From Planctomycetota bacterium (GTDB lineage Bacteria > Planctomycetota > UBA1135 > UBA2386): a stretch of DNA of 64,000 nt. This document shows positions 1 to 8,650 of this stretch, in pieces. The translations under genes and the position numbers were made by a program. Below the pieces are notes generated by a model. It saw only the letters and a list, made by a program, of their open reading frames with translations. It was not told the DNA's origin and searched no databases. The stretch covers positions 124,001 through 188,000 of the forward strand of contig JACKIC010000001.1 of assembly GCA_020638655.1 (NCBI GenBank), given 5' to 3'. The first letter of the stretch is position 1, and the number at the start of each line of letters is the position of its first letter.

Positions 1-873
1 TGGATCGCGACGACCTACTACTTCCTGCTGCAGGACCGCGTCGAGGACGCGCTCGCCGCGTTCGCCAAGGTGCAGCAGAACGAGGTCACTGAGCAGCTGC
101 AGTACGACTACCTCGCCGCCTACCTGTGCTTCTACACCGCCGACACCGGCAAGGCCCGCCGCATCGCCGAGCGTTACCGCGACTACCCCGTCGCCCACTG
201 GAACAAGCGCTTCGGCCAGATCCGCCAGCAGCTCGACGAGATCGACGGCAAGGCCGTGCCCAGCACCGAGCCGACCGGCGACTCGCTGGCCGCGACTGCG
301 CCGTCGCTCGAGATGCTGCTCGACGGCAAGACCGTGCGCCTGTCGCACAAGAACCTCGCCCAGTGTGAGGTGCGTTACTACCCGGTCGACGTCGAGTTCG
401 CCTTCAGCGCCCAGCCGTTCGCGAGCTCCGACCGCAGCGCGGCCGCCTACGTGCAGCCGATCCTCAGCCAGCAGATCGGCCTTGCCGCCACCACCGCCGA
501 GACCGCCTTCGAGCTGCCCGCGCAGTTCCACAACAAGAACGTGCTCGTCGAGGTCCGCGCCGCCGGCCTGGTGCGCTCGCAGACCTTCTTCGCCAACGCC
601 CTCGCCGTGCGCTTCCTCGAGTCCTACGGCCAGGTCGCCGTCAGCGAAGCCGGCGGCAACAAGCCCCTGCCCAAGACCTACGTCAAGGTCTTCGCCAGGC
701 TGCCCAACGGCCAGGTCCGCTTCCACAAGGACGGTTACACCGACCTGCGCGGGCGCTTCGACTACGCCTCCCTCTCCGACGACCCCAACCGCGGCGCAAC
801 CCGCTACGCCGTGCTCGTCATGCACGAGCAGCGCGGCGCCGTCATCCGCGAGCTCGATCCGCCCACGCGCTGA
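1..873 (+). CDS. C-terminal part of a giant secreted alpha-2-macroglobulin-like protein (5' end outside window)
   Basis: The frame is open from base 1 to the TGA at 871-873 and encodes 290 residues, so the gene starts outside the window. The protein matches the last 290 residues of the complete gene that follows (930-7220) except for two changes (SQQIG here, SQEVG there). It contains a helical, TPR-like stretch followed by a beta-rich tail with the phrase LPKTYVKVFARLPNGQV. No start codon near the left edge needs to be invoked because the homology runs straight to the edge. By analogy with the full copy it should be secreted and large. Function unknown. This is the upstream member of a tandem gene pair; only its tail can be judged here. 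Confidence 0.85.
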   Translation, partial: WIATTYYFLLQDRVEDALAAFAKVQQNEVTEQLQYDYLAAYLCFYTADTGKARRIAERYRDYPVAHWNKRFGQIRQQLDEIDGKAVPSTEPTGDSLAATAPSLEMLLDGKTVRLSHKNLAQCEVRYYPVDVEFAFSAQPFASSDRSAAAYVQPILSQQIGLAATTAETAFELPAQFHNKNVLVEVRAAGLVRSQTFFANALAVRFLESYGQVAVSEAGGNKPLPKTYVKVFARLPNGQVRFHKDGYTDLRGRFDYASLSDDPNRGATRYAVLVMHEQRGAVIRELDPPTR

Positions 874-884
874 TCGGGTCTTGC
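1..884 (+). repeat. Upstream copy of an 884-bp direct repeat (gene duplication)
   Basis: Bases 1-884 match 6348-7231. Within the coding part (873 bp) I count six mismatches, three of them clustered at the SQQIG/SQEVG site. The last roughly 390 coding bases are identical. One further mismatch lies just after the stop codon, and similarity ends about 11 bases past it. The left limit is the window edge, so the repeat is probably longer. Confidence 0.95.
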
Positions 885-929
885 CCATCGAATCCAGCCA
901 GTACGCCCGTCAGATCCCACGGTCCGAAG

Positions 930-3900
930 ATGCAACGCTCCACGAATCTCAGTCTGCTTTCGCTCGTCGCCCTGTCCGCGGCGCTCACCGCCCAAGGCAC
1001 CCCGATCGGGTTCGAAGAGACGTATGCACTTTCGGGTGACCGCGCCAAGGCGGTCGCCACGCTGATCCCGGGCACCGACGACTGGTACTACTACCAATGT
1101 CGCGAGCGCCAGGACGCGCGCGACTTCGCCAGCGTGCGCGAGCTGCTCGGCCCCTGGATCCAGCGGCACGGCCGCAACGGACGCGTGCTCGAGATCGAGA
1201 ACCGCCAGGCGCTGCTCGACTACGACAGCGACCCCGAGCGCGCCTACGCGCTGCTGCGAGACCGGCTCGGCCTGCGCTTCCAGCACCAGCGGCAGTCGGC
1301 CAGCGAGAACGCGGGCCTGCCGACGCAGCTCGACCCCCAGCTGATCAGCCAGAAGACCCTCGCGAGCCGCGCCCTGCTCACGCGCCCCGGCACCGTCGAC
1401 GGCTTCACCGACCACGCGCTGCCCGCGCTGCTCAACACCGACCTGTCGCCGGACCAGCTGCACAGCCTGCTGACGCGCCTCTCGCGCCCCGACGTCGACA
1501 ACCTGCCGGCGTTCGTCGTCAGGGACCTCGACCACAAGCAGAGCCGCGGCTTCGGCTCGCTCGGCATCCACAAGCAGCTGCGCCTCGACCAGCTCGAACA
1601 GTGCGCCCAGCTGCGCCCGGCGCTGCTGCAGGAGGGCAACTTCGTGCAGGCCATGCTGGTGCGCATGGCGCCGACCGGCGACGTCACCTGGCAGGACGAC
1701 CCGCAGCTGCGCGCCGCCCAACTGCAGCGCCTCTACGCGTTCTCGCAGCGCCTGTCGCCCGCGTTCAACTCGCTCAAGGGCCACGTCCTGTTCCACTACC
1801 TGCAACACGACCTGAGCCAGGGAGCGCCCGACAAGCAGCGCTTCCTCGCCTACATCCGCCTGCCGCGCAACGGCGGCCACGTCGCCCGCGAGTACGCGAA
1901 GCGCTTCCAACGCAGCGACTTCTTCAACCCCAACGCCGACTACCCGACCGGCCTGGCGCGCGTCGGCGACGACCGCACGCTGCTGCGCACCTGTCTCGAG
2001 CACTTCTTCGCCACCGAGGACAGCTACGAGGCCTATGCGACCTTCCTCGACGACGACTGGCTCAAGGCCGTGCTCGCCGAGACCAAGCTGCTGCTGGGGC
2101 AGGGTGATCCCGAGCGCTGGTACTCGCTGCGCAACGACCCCGCGGCGCTCGAACGGCTCGAGCAGCGCGTCGAGATCACGTTCCCGCCGACGCAGCAGAC
2201 CCGCTACGCGGCCAACGACGCGGTGACCCTGTCGCTCGACACCAAGAACGTGCCGACGCTGCTGGTCAAGGTGTTCGCGATCGACGCCTACCGCTACCAC
2301 GTCGAGAAGCAGAAGGAGGTCGACGCCACCATCGAGCTCGACGGCGTCGTGCCCAACTTCGAACAGACCGTCAGCTACGCCGAACCGCCGCTGCGCCGCG
2401 TGCGCCGCACCTTCGAACTGCCGATGCTCGCCGCGCCGGGCACCTACGTGGTCGAGTTCGTCGGCAACGGCACCAGCAGCCGCGCCGTGATCCACAAGGG
2501 CAGCTTGCGCCACGTCGAACGCACCAGCGCCGCGGGCCAGCTGTTCCGCATCTACGACGAGGCCGGGTTGCACCAGATGGAGGCCGCGGTCTGGCTCGGC
2601 GGCCGCGAGTACACCGCCGACGACAAGGGCGAGATCCTGGTGCCGTTCTCCACCGACCCGGGCCCCCGCCTGGTCGTGCTGCGCGCCGGCGGCCGCTCGT
2701 CGATGGCGCGCTTCGCGCACGACGCGGAGAACTACGGCCTGCGCTGCAACGTGCACGTCGACCGCGAGGCGCTCATCGCCGGCAAGAAGGCGAAGCTCCT
2801 GGTGCGGCCGCAGCTCCGGCTGGCCGATCGCACGGTGACGCTGTCGCTGCTGCAGGACCCGGTGCTGACCGTCGTCGCCACCGACCTCGACGGCCTCGAG
2901 ACCACCAAGGAGGTCCCGCTCACCAAGCTCGCCGACGACATTGCGTTCGAACACGAGCTCAACGTGCCCGAGCGGCTGCGTTTCCTCGCCGTGTCCCTGC
3001 GCGCCAAGGTCAAGGACATCGGCGGCAAGGACGTCGACCTCGTGGCCTTCTCCGAGCGCTTCGAGCTCAACCGCATCGACGAGAACGCCGCGACCAAGAA
3101 CGTGCTGCTGGTGCGCACCCAGCAGGGCTACGCGGTCGAACTGCGCGGCAAGGACGGCGAGCCCGGGGTCGACAAGGCCTGCACGGTCGAACTCACCCAC
3201 CGCGACTTCCGCGACACGGTGACGGTGAGCCTGCAGAGCGACGCCGCCGGCCGCGTGCAGCTCGGCGCACTCGACGGCATCGACTCCATCCTGGTCAAGA
3301 CGCCGACGCAGTGGGGCTCGTTCGCGCTGACCGGCGATGCCTGCGTGCACCCCGACATCGTGCAGGCGCGCGCCGGCACGCCGATTCGCGTCGCCTACTC
3401 GGGCAAGGCCCGGACGGTGACGCGGGCCGCGTTCTCACTGCTCGCGAACGATCGGGACGCGTTCGCCAACCTGGCGCTCGAGGACGGCTTCGTGGTGCTG
3501 CGCGACCTCCCGGTCGGCACCTACTCCCTGACGCTGCACGAGACGGGCGAGGCCGTGACCGTGCGGGTCGTCGACGGCGATCTGGACGGTCGCTGGATCG
3601 TCGGCAAGGAACGCATCCTCGAGGCCAGCGACCCCGCGCCGCTGCAGATCGCCGCCGCGCGACGCGACGACGACGTGGTCGTGCACGTCAGCAACCCGTC
3701 GGCGGCGACGCGCGTGCACGTCGTCGCCACGCGCTACTGGCCGGCGTACGACATGTTCGCCGACCTGCGCGGCAACGACCCGCGGCCGCCGATCGGCCTG
3801 GCGACGCCGCCGAAGGACAGCCAGTTCGAGGTCGGCCGCGCGCTCGGTGACGAGTATCGCTACGTGCTCGAGCGGCGCTTCGCGGCGAAGTTCCCGGGCA

Positions 3901-6900
3901 ACATGCTCGACCGACCGAGCCTGCTCGTGAACCCCTGGAAGCTCGACGACGACTCCCACAACGAGGCTGTCGGTCTCGGCGGGCGACCCGGCGGAGAGTT
4001 CCGCCCCAGCCCGAACAGCAAGCGCATCGACGAGCTGCGCAGCGCCCAGGGCGCCACCAAGGGCGGCAGCGCCTCCAACCTCGCCGCGCAGCCCAACCTC
4101 GACTTCCTGTCGACCACCTCGACGCAGTTCTTCAACCTGCTGCCCGACAAGAACGGGGAGATCCGCATCCCGCGCGCGGCCCTCGGCGGCGACCACCTGG
4201 TGCAGGTGCTCGCGCTCGACGGCGACCAGGCGGTGCAGACGACGCTGGTGCTCGACGAGAAGCCCCTGACGACCCGCGCCCGCCGCCTGCAGCAGGCCCT
4301 CGACGGCAGCCAGCACTTCGCGCAGCTGCAGCACATCGAGTTCGTCGCCGGCGGCGCCACGGTGCAGCTCGGCGATCCGCGCGCCACGCAGACCGAGCTG
4401 TTCGACTCGCTCAGCAGCGTGCACCGGGCGTTGGCGACGATCTCGCAGAACGGCGACTGGTCGAAGTTCGCGTTCGTGCTGCAGTGGCCGACGACGTCGC
4501 CCGAGCAGAAGCTCGCGCTCTACGAGCAGTACGCCTGCCACGAGCTGCACTTCTTCCTCTACCAGAAGGACCGCGAGTTCTTCGACGCCGTCGTCCGCCC
4601 GGCGCTGCTCTGCAAGCGCGACAAGACCTTCCTCGATCGCTGGCTGCTCGGTGACGACCTGCGCCGCTTCCTCGACCCCTGGGCGTTCGCCCAGCTCAAC
4701 CTCGTCGAGAAGATCCTGCTCGCCAGGCGCCTCGACGACGAGGGCCGCGGCTCGATCGCGCGACTCGTGCGTGAGCAGCTCGAGCTGCGGCCGGTGCAGG
4801 TCGAGGCGCTCGAACGACTCGTGACCCTGGCGCTGAAGACGCAGGAGTTCGCCGAGGAGGTCAGCCGCGACGGCCTCGTGCCCGCCGAGAAGGCCAATGA
4901 GCCCGAGCAGTCGAAGGAGAGCGCCTTCGACAGCAACCAGTGGAACAGTGCGGTCGGCCTCGGCGGCGGCGCCGGCGGCAGGGTTGCGGGCCGCGACCGC
5001 AACAAGAACGACGCCGAGGAGCTCGCCAAGAAGGCCAAGGACGAACAGGCCGGCGCCCAGACCGGCAGCGACGACTTCTTCCTCGGCGGCACGCGGCGCG
5101 CCGAAGGCGGCGAACAGCTGCAGGCCGAGGCCGAGCTGCGCCAGAACGTGCGCCAGCTCTACCGCGCAGTCGACCCGACGCGGCTGCTGGTCGAACAGAA
5201 CTACTGGCAGCGCCGCCTGCAGCAGGCGACGCCCGACGTGGTCGCGCCGAGCCAGTTCTGGGCCGACTACGCCACCGCCCCCGCGGGCAAGCCGTTCGTC
5301 TCGGCCGCCGTGCTGCAGGCCAACGGCAGCTTCCTCGAGATGATGATGGCGCTCGCCGTGCTCGACCTGCCCTTCGAGGCCGGCAAGCACGAATTCGTCA
5401 CCGACGGCGACCGCACCACGCTGAAGGCCGCCACGCCGCTGCTGCTCGTCAAGAAGGAGGTCACCGCCACCGAGGCCGCCGCCGATCAGGCGCCGCTGCT
5501 GCTCGGCGAGAACTTCTTCCGCCTCGACGACCGCTACCGCTACGAGAACGGCGAGCAGCGCGACGCCTTCGTCACCGACGAGTTCCTCACCGACGTCGCC
5601 TACGGCTGCCAGGTCGTCGTCACCAACCCCACCAGCAGCAAGCGCATCGCCAACGTGCTGCTGCAGGTCCCCGCCGGCGCCGTGCCCGTGCAGAAGGGTT
5701 TCTGGACCCGCGGCGTCACCGTCGAGCTGCAGCCCTACGCCACCGCCCAGCTCGAATACGCGTTCTACTTCCCGGGCTCGGGCGACTTCGCCCACTACCC
5801 CGCCCACGCCGCCGAGAAGGGCAAGCTCGCCGCCAACGCCAGCGCCCGCACCCTGCACGTCGTGGACGTGCCCAGCAAGATCGACACCGGCTCGTGGGAG
5901 CACGTCAGCCAGGAGGGCAGCGCCGCCGAGGTGCTCACCTTCCTCGACAACCACAACGTGCAGCGCCTCGAGTTGCCCAAGATCGCCTGGCGCATGAAGG
6001 ACCGCGCCTTCTTCACCGAGGCCACCAAGCGCCTGCGCGACCGCCACGTCTACGACGACACGCTGTGGAGCTACGCCGTGCTGCACCGCGACCCCGCCGC
6101 CACGCGCGAATACCTCGAGCACCAGGACGGCTTCCTGGCGCAGTGCGGCGCGTTCCTGCAGTCGCGCCTGATCGACATCGACCCCGTCGAACGCAAGGCC
6201 TACCAGCACGTCGAGCTCGACCCGCTCGTGCACCAGCGCGCGCACCAGCTCGGCAGCCAGCGCCGCATCGGCAACCGCGACCTCGCCCAACAGTACGGCG
6301 CGCTGATGAACATCCTCGGCTACAAGCCGCAGCTCGCCAGCGAGGACTGGATCGCGACGACCTACTACTTCCTGCTGCAGGACCGCGTCGAGGACGCGCT
6401 CGCCGCGTTCGCCAAGGTGCAGCAGAACGAGGTCACTGAGCAGCTGCAGTACGACTACCTCGCCGCCTACCTGTGCTTCTACACCGCCGACACCGGCAAG
6501 GCCCGCCGCATCGCCGAGCGCTACCGCGACTACCCCGTCGCCCATTGGAACAAGCGCTTCGGCCAGATCCGCCAGCAGCTCGACGAGATCGACGGCAAGG
6601 CCGTGCCCAGCACCGAGCCGACCGGCGACTCGCTGGCCGCGACTGCGCCGTCGCTCGAGATGCTGCTCGACGGCAAGACCGTGCGCCTGTCGCACAAGAA
6701 CCTCGCCCAGTGTGAGGTGCGCTACTACCCGGTCGACGTCGAGTTCGCCTTCAGCGCCCAGCCGTTCGCGAGCTCCGACCGCAGCGCGGCCGCCTACGTG
6801 CAGCCGATCCTCAGCCAAGAGGTCGGCCTTGCCGCCACCACCGCCGAGACCGCCTTCGAGCTGCCCGCGCAGTTCCACAACAAGAACGTGCTCGTCGAGG

Positions 6901-7220
6901 TCCGCGCCGCCGGCCTGGTGCGCTCGCAGACCTTCTTCGCCAACGCCCTCGCCGTGCGCTTCCTCGAGTCCTACGGCCAGGTCGCCGTCAGCGAAGCCGG
7001 CGGCAACAAGCCCCTGCCCAAGACCTACGTCAAGGTCTTCGCCAGGCTGCCCAACGGCCAGGTCCGCTTCCACAAGGACGGTTACACCGACCTGCGCGGG
7101 CGCTTCGACTACGCCTCCCTCTCCGACGACCCCAACCGCGGCGCAACCCGCTACGCCGTGCTCGTCATGCACGAGCAGCGCGGCGCCGTCATCCGCGAGC
7201 TCGATCCGCCCACGCGCTGA
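930..7220 (+). CDS. Giant secreted alpha-2-macroglobulin-like protein (2096 aa)
   Basis: The 2096-residue protein starts with a signal peptide (MQRSTNLSLLSLVALSAAL, cleavage near AQG), so it is exported. Residues about 1-400 are helical. From about residue 414 (VEITFPPTQQTRY) several beta-sandwich segments resemble macroglobulin (MG/MG2) domains of the alpha-2-macroglobulin family, including a phrase typical of extended polypeptide carriers (GTYVVEFVGNGTSSR). I find no CGEQ thioester motif, so covalent trapping is not supported. Two glycine-rich linkers share the core AVGLGG-x-x-GG near residues 1013 and 1341. Residues about 1740-2096 contain TPR-like helices and a beta tail duplicated in the preceding partial gene. 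The ATG is chosen because the signal peptide follows it directly; a clear ribosome site is not visible. A surface or periplasmic structural or protease-interacting role is inference from the fold only. Confidence 0.75.
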   Translation: MQRSTNLSLLSLVALSAALTAQGTPIGFEETYALSGDRAKAVATLIPGTDDWYYYQCRERQDARDFASVRELLGPWIQRHGRNGRVLEIENRQALLDYDSDPERAYALLRDRLGLRFQHQRQSASENAGLPTQLDPQLISQKTLASRALLTRPGTVDGFTDHALPALLNTDLSPDQLHSLLTRLSRPDVDNLPAFVVRDLDHKQSRGFGSLGIHKQLRLDQLEQCAQLRPALLQEGNFVQAMLVRMAPTGDVTWQDDPQLRAAQLQRLYAFSQRLSPAFNSLKGHVLFHYLQHDLSQGAPDKQRFLAYIRLPRNGGHVAREYAKRFQRSDFFNPNADYPTGLARVGDDRTLLRTCLEHFFATEDSYEAYATFLDDDWLKAVLAETKLLLGQGDPERWYSLRNDPAALERLEQRVEITFPPTQQTRYAANDAVTLSLDTKNVPTLLVKVFAIDAYRYHVEKQKEVDATIELDGVVPNFEQTVSYAEPPLRRVRRTFELPMLAAPGTYVVEFVGNGTSSRAVIHKGSLRHVERTSAAGQLFRIYDEAGLHQMEAAVWLGGREYTADDKGEILVPFSTDPGPRLVVLRAGGRSSMARFAHDAENYGLRCNVHVDREALIAGKKAKLLVRPQLRLADRTVTLSLLQDPVLTVVATDLDGLETTKEVPLTKLADDIAFEHELNVPERLRFLAVSLRAKVKDIGGKDVDLVAFSERFELNRIDENAATKNVLLVRTQQGYAVELRGKDGEPGVDKACTVELTHRDFRDTVTVSLQSDAAGRVQLGALDGIDSILVKTPTQWGSFALTGDACVHPDIVQARAGTPIRVAYSGKARTVTRAAFSLLANDRDAFANLALEDGFVVLRDLPVGTYSLTLHETGEAVTVRVVDGDLDGRWIVGKERILEASDPAPLQIAAARRDDDVVVHVSNPSAATRVHVVATRYWPAYDMFADLRGNDPRPPIGLATPPKDSQFEVGRALGDEYRYVLERRFAAKFPGNMLDRPSLLVNPWKLDDDSHNEAVGLGGRPGGEFRPSPNSKRIDELRSAQGATKGGSASNLAAQPNLDFLSTTSTQFFNLLPDKNGEIRIPRAALGGDHLVQVLALDGDQAVQTTLVLDEKPLTTRARRLQQALDGSQHFAQLQHIEFVAGGATVQLGDPRATQTELFDSLSSVHRALATISQNGDWSKFAFVLQWPTTSPEQKLALYEQYACHELHFFLYQKDREFFDAVVRPALLCKRDKTFLDRWLLGDDLRRFLDPWAFAQLNLVEKILLARRLDDEGRGSIARLVREQLELRPVQVEALERLVTLALKTQEFAEEVSRDGLVPAEKANEPEQSKESAFDSNQWNSAVGLGGGAGGRVAGRDRNKNDAEELAKKAKDEQAGAQTGSDDFFLGGTRRAEGGEQLQAEAELRQNVRQLYRAVDPTRLLVEQNYWQRRLQQATPDVVAPSQFWADYATAPAGKPFVSAAVLQANGSFLEMMMALAVLDLPFEAGKHEFVTDGDRTTLKAATPLLLVKKEVTATEAAADQAPLLLGENFFRLDDRYRYENGEQRDAFVTDEFLTDVAYGCQVVVTNPTSSKRIANVLLQVPAGAVPVQKGFWTRGVTVELQPYATAQLEYAFYFPGSGDFAHYPAHAAEKGKLAANASARTLHVVDVPSKIDTGSWEHVSQEGSAAEVLTFLDNHNVQRLELPKIAWRMKDRAFFTEATKRLRDRHVYDDTLWSYAVLHRDPAATREYLEHQDGFLAQCGAFLQSRLIDIDPVERKAYQHVELDPLVHQRAHQLGSQRRIGNRDLAQQYGALMNILGYKPQLASEDWIATTYYFLLQDRVEDALAAFAKVQQNEVTEQLQYDYLAAYLCFYTADTGKARRIAERYRDYPVAHWNKRFGQIRQQLDEIDGKAVPSTEPTGDSLAATAPSLEMLLDGKTVRLSHKNLAQCEVRYYPVDVEFAFSAQPFASSDRSAAAYVQPILSQEVGLAATTAETAFELPAQFHNKNVLVEVRAAGLVRSQTFFANALAVRFLESYGQVAVSEAGGNKPLPKTYVKVFARLPNGQVRFHKDGYTDLRGRFDYASLSDDPNRGATRYAVLVMHEQRGAVIRELDPPTR

Positions 7221-7231
7221 TCGAGTCTTGC
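6348..7231 (+). repeat. Downstream copy of the 884-bp direct repeat
   Basis: This is the 3' end of the complete giant gene plus 11 bases past its stop, matching window bases 1-884. The near identity down to synonymous sites points to a recent duplication or ongoing gene conversion between the two tandem genes. Confidence 0.95.
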
Positions 7232-7263
7232 GGTTTGCGCCGGACGCGGTACGCAGGGCCCCG

Positions 7264-8568
7264 GTGAACGACGACCCTGCCCAGATCGCACCCGCGACCA
7301 CCCGTCTGGGCCAGCTGCAGCGCGGGCGCGGCGCGGGGTTCGAAGCGGCCCTGCGCGCCGGCGCGGACGCTCACGACGACCTCATCCGCTGCATCGTCGA
7401 CGACCCGCGCGTCGACCGGCAGCTCGAAGAACGAGGGCGGTACTACGGCGAGCTGGTGCTGGCGCTCGACGCGCCGCTTGCGCCGATCGCGCAACACCTC
7501 ACCGGCGACCAGGACGAGCGGCTGGGCCACGAAGTGCTCGCCGCGGCGTGGCGCCTGGGCCACCCCGAGGCCTGCTCCCTGCTGCTCTCACCCAAGACCG
7601 ACGAGGCGCTCGTCGCCGGCATCGCCGGCTGCCTGTGGGCGACGCGCTGGGCGACGCGCGTCGAGCTGCCCCCGCGCGCCGCCGCGGTCTGGCTGCGGCT
7701 CGAGCTGCAGAACGCCGACAGCGCCCAGGCCGCCGTGCGTCACCGCCCGGCGACCGCGCTCGCGAACCTGACCCTGCCCGAACTGCTCGACCTCGCGCGA
7801 GACTCGAGGTTCGGCCGCCGCGACCGCCTGCTCGGCGAGCTGTGCGCGCGCGGCGACGAGGCGACGCGCACCCACCTGCTCGAGGTGGCGAGCCACGACG
7901 TGGTCTACGAGCGCGTGCGGCTCGCCTCGCGGGCGCTGGGGCTGCTCGGCGACGAGCGTCTGCTGGACCTGGCCGAGGACCACTTCGCCCGCGACGACGT
8001 GTTCGCGGATCCGCAGCGACGCCTGCCCGGGCTCGAACGCATGCGGCGCTCGTGCCTCGCCGACTACGTGCAGCACCTGCCGGCGCGGCGGGCACTCGAA
8101 CTGGCCCGCGCCTATCACTCGCGGGGCGGCTACTTCGAGACCGTCGCCGGCGTCGTCTTCCAGGAACACGCGACCGCCGCGGACCGCTCCATGCTCGAGG
8201 CCTTCGTGGCGGAGCGGGGCGGCGGAGGCAGCGGATGGGACGTCATCTGCGAACTCGACGCGCTGGGCCGCCTGGCCGATCCCCGCTCGGCGCCGCTGCT
8301 GTTCGAGGTCGCCCAGGAGGCCGCGTACAGCCACGCGCGTCGCCGGGCGCTGCACGCGCTGGCGGCGATGCCGCAGCTCGACCTCGCGCAGCAGGCGCTG
8401 CGCGAGGCCCTCTGGGACTGCGAGGACGAGGCAGCGGCCGACGCGTGCGCGTTCGTCACGACGTTCGACGATGCCTCGAGAGAACGTCTCGTGAGTCTGG
8501 GCAACAGCCCCCTCGCCGACGAGGAACTCGTGGCGCGCGCGCGGCAGCGCATGCAGCGCCGGGGCTGA
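7264..8568 (+). CDS. HEAT-repeat-like helical protein (434 aa)
   Basis: The GTG at 7264 is taken as start because an AGGG-like site lies just upstream and the frame before it runs into the end of the previous gene out of phase. The protein has no signal peptide and is almost wholly alpha-helical, with leucine/alanine-rich repeats of about 35-40 residues (for example RLASRALGLLGDERLLDLAE and RRRALHALAAMPQLDLAQQA). This is the pattern of HEAT or PBS-lyase-like scaffolds that bind other proteins. It lies 43 bp after the giant secreted gene on the same strand and could be co-transcribed with it. A hairpin terminator follows. Specific function unknown; the fold assignment is from repeat pattern only. 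Confidence 0.6.
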   Translation: MNDDPAQIAPATTRLGQLQRGRGAGFEAALRAGADAHDDLIRCIVDDPRVDRQLEERGRYYGELVLALDAPLAPIAQHLTGDQDERLGHEVLAAAWRLGHPEACSLLLSPKTDEALVAGIAGCLWATRWATRVELPPRAAAVWLRLELQNADSAQAAVRHRPATALANLTLPELLDLARDSRFGRRDRLLGELCARGDEATRTHLLEVASHDVVYERVRLASRALGLLGDERLLDLAEDHFARDDVFADPQRRLPGLERMRRSCLADYVQHLPARRALELARAYHSRGGYFETVAGVVFQEHATAADRSMLEAFVAERGGGGSGWDVICELDALGRLADPRSAPLLFEVAQEAAYSHARRRALHALAAMPQLDLAQQALREALWDCEDEAAADACAFVTTFDDASRERLVSLGNSPLADEELVARARQRMQRRG

Positions 8569-8598
8569 GCACCTTCGATTCGCAGGCCACCAACGAGA

Positions 8599-8622
8599 AA
8601 CGGCCGGGAGGCCCCGGCCGTT
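8599..8622. terminator. Bidirectional intrinsic terminator between convergent genes
   Basis: A perfect 10-bp stem (AACGGCCGGG / CCCGGCCGTT) encloses a 4-nt loop and is flanked by T-rich sequence on both strands (TTCTTC on the plus side, TTTCTCGTT on the minus side). It sits between the convergent HEAT-like gene and the TPR-like selenoprotein candidate, so it probably ends both transcripts. Confidence 0.75.
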
Positions 8623-8650
8623 CTTCGATCAGATCAGCGCGATCAGGCGA

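Noticed and set aside
804..3350. 848-codon minus-strand frame near the left edge
   Set aside because: It has antisense composition (high V, A, R, G, L, E, D, Q, H), no recognisable motif, and overlaps the supported giant gene throughout.
3435..7301. Very long minus-strand open frame (about 1288 codons) opposite the giant gene
   Set aside because: It is a mirror of GC-rich codon use on the plus strand; it has repetitive low-complexity translation and no signal or domain, while the plus frame has a signal peptide and a matching tandem copy.
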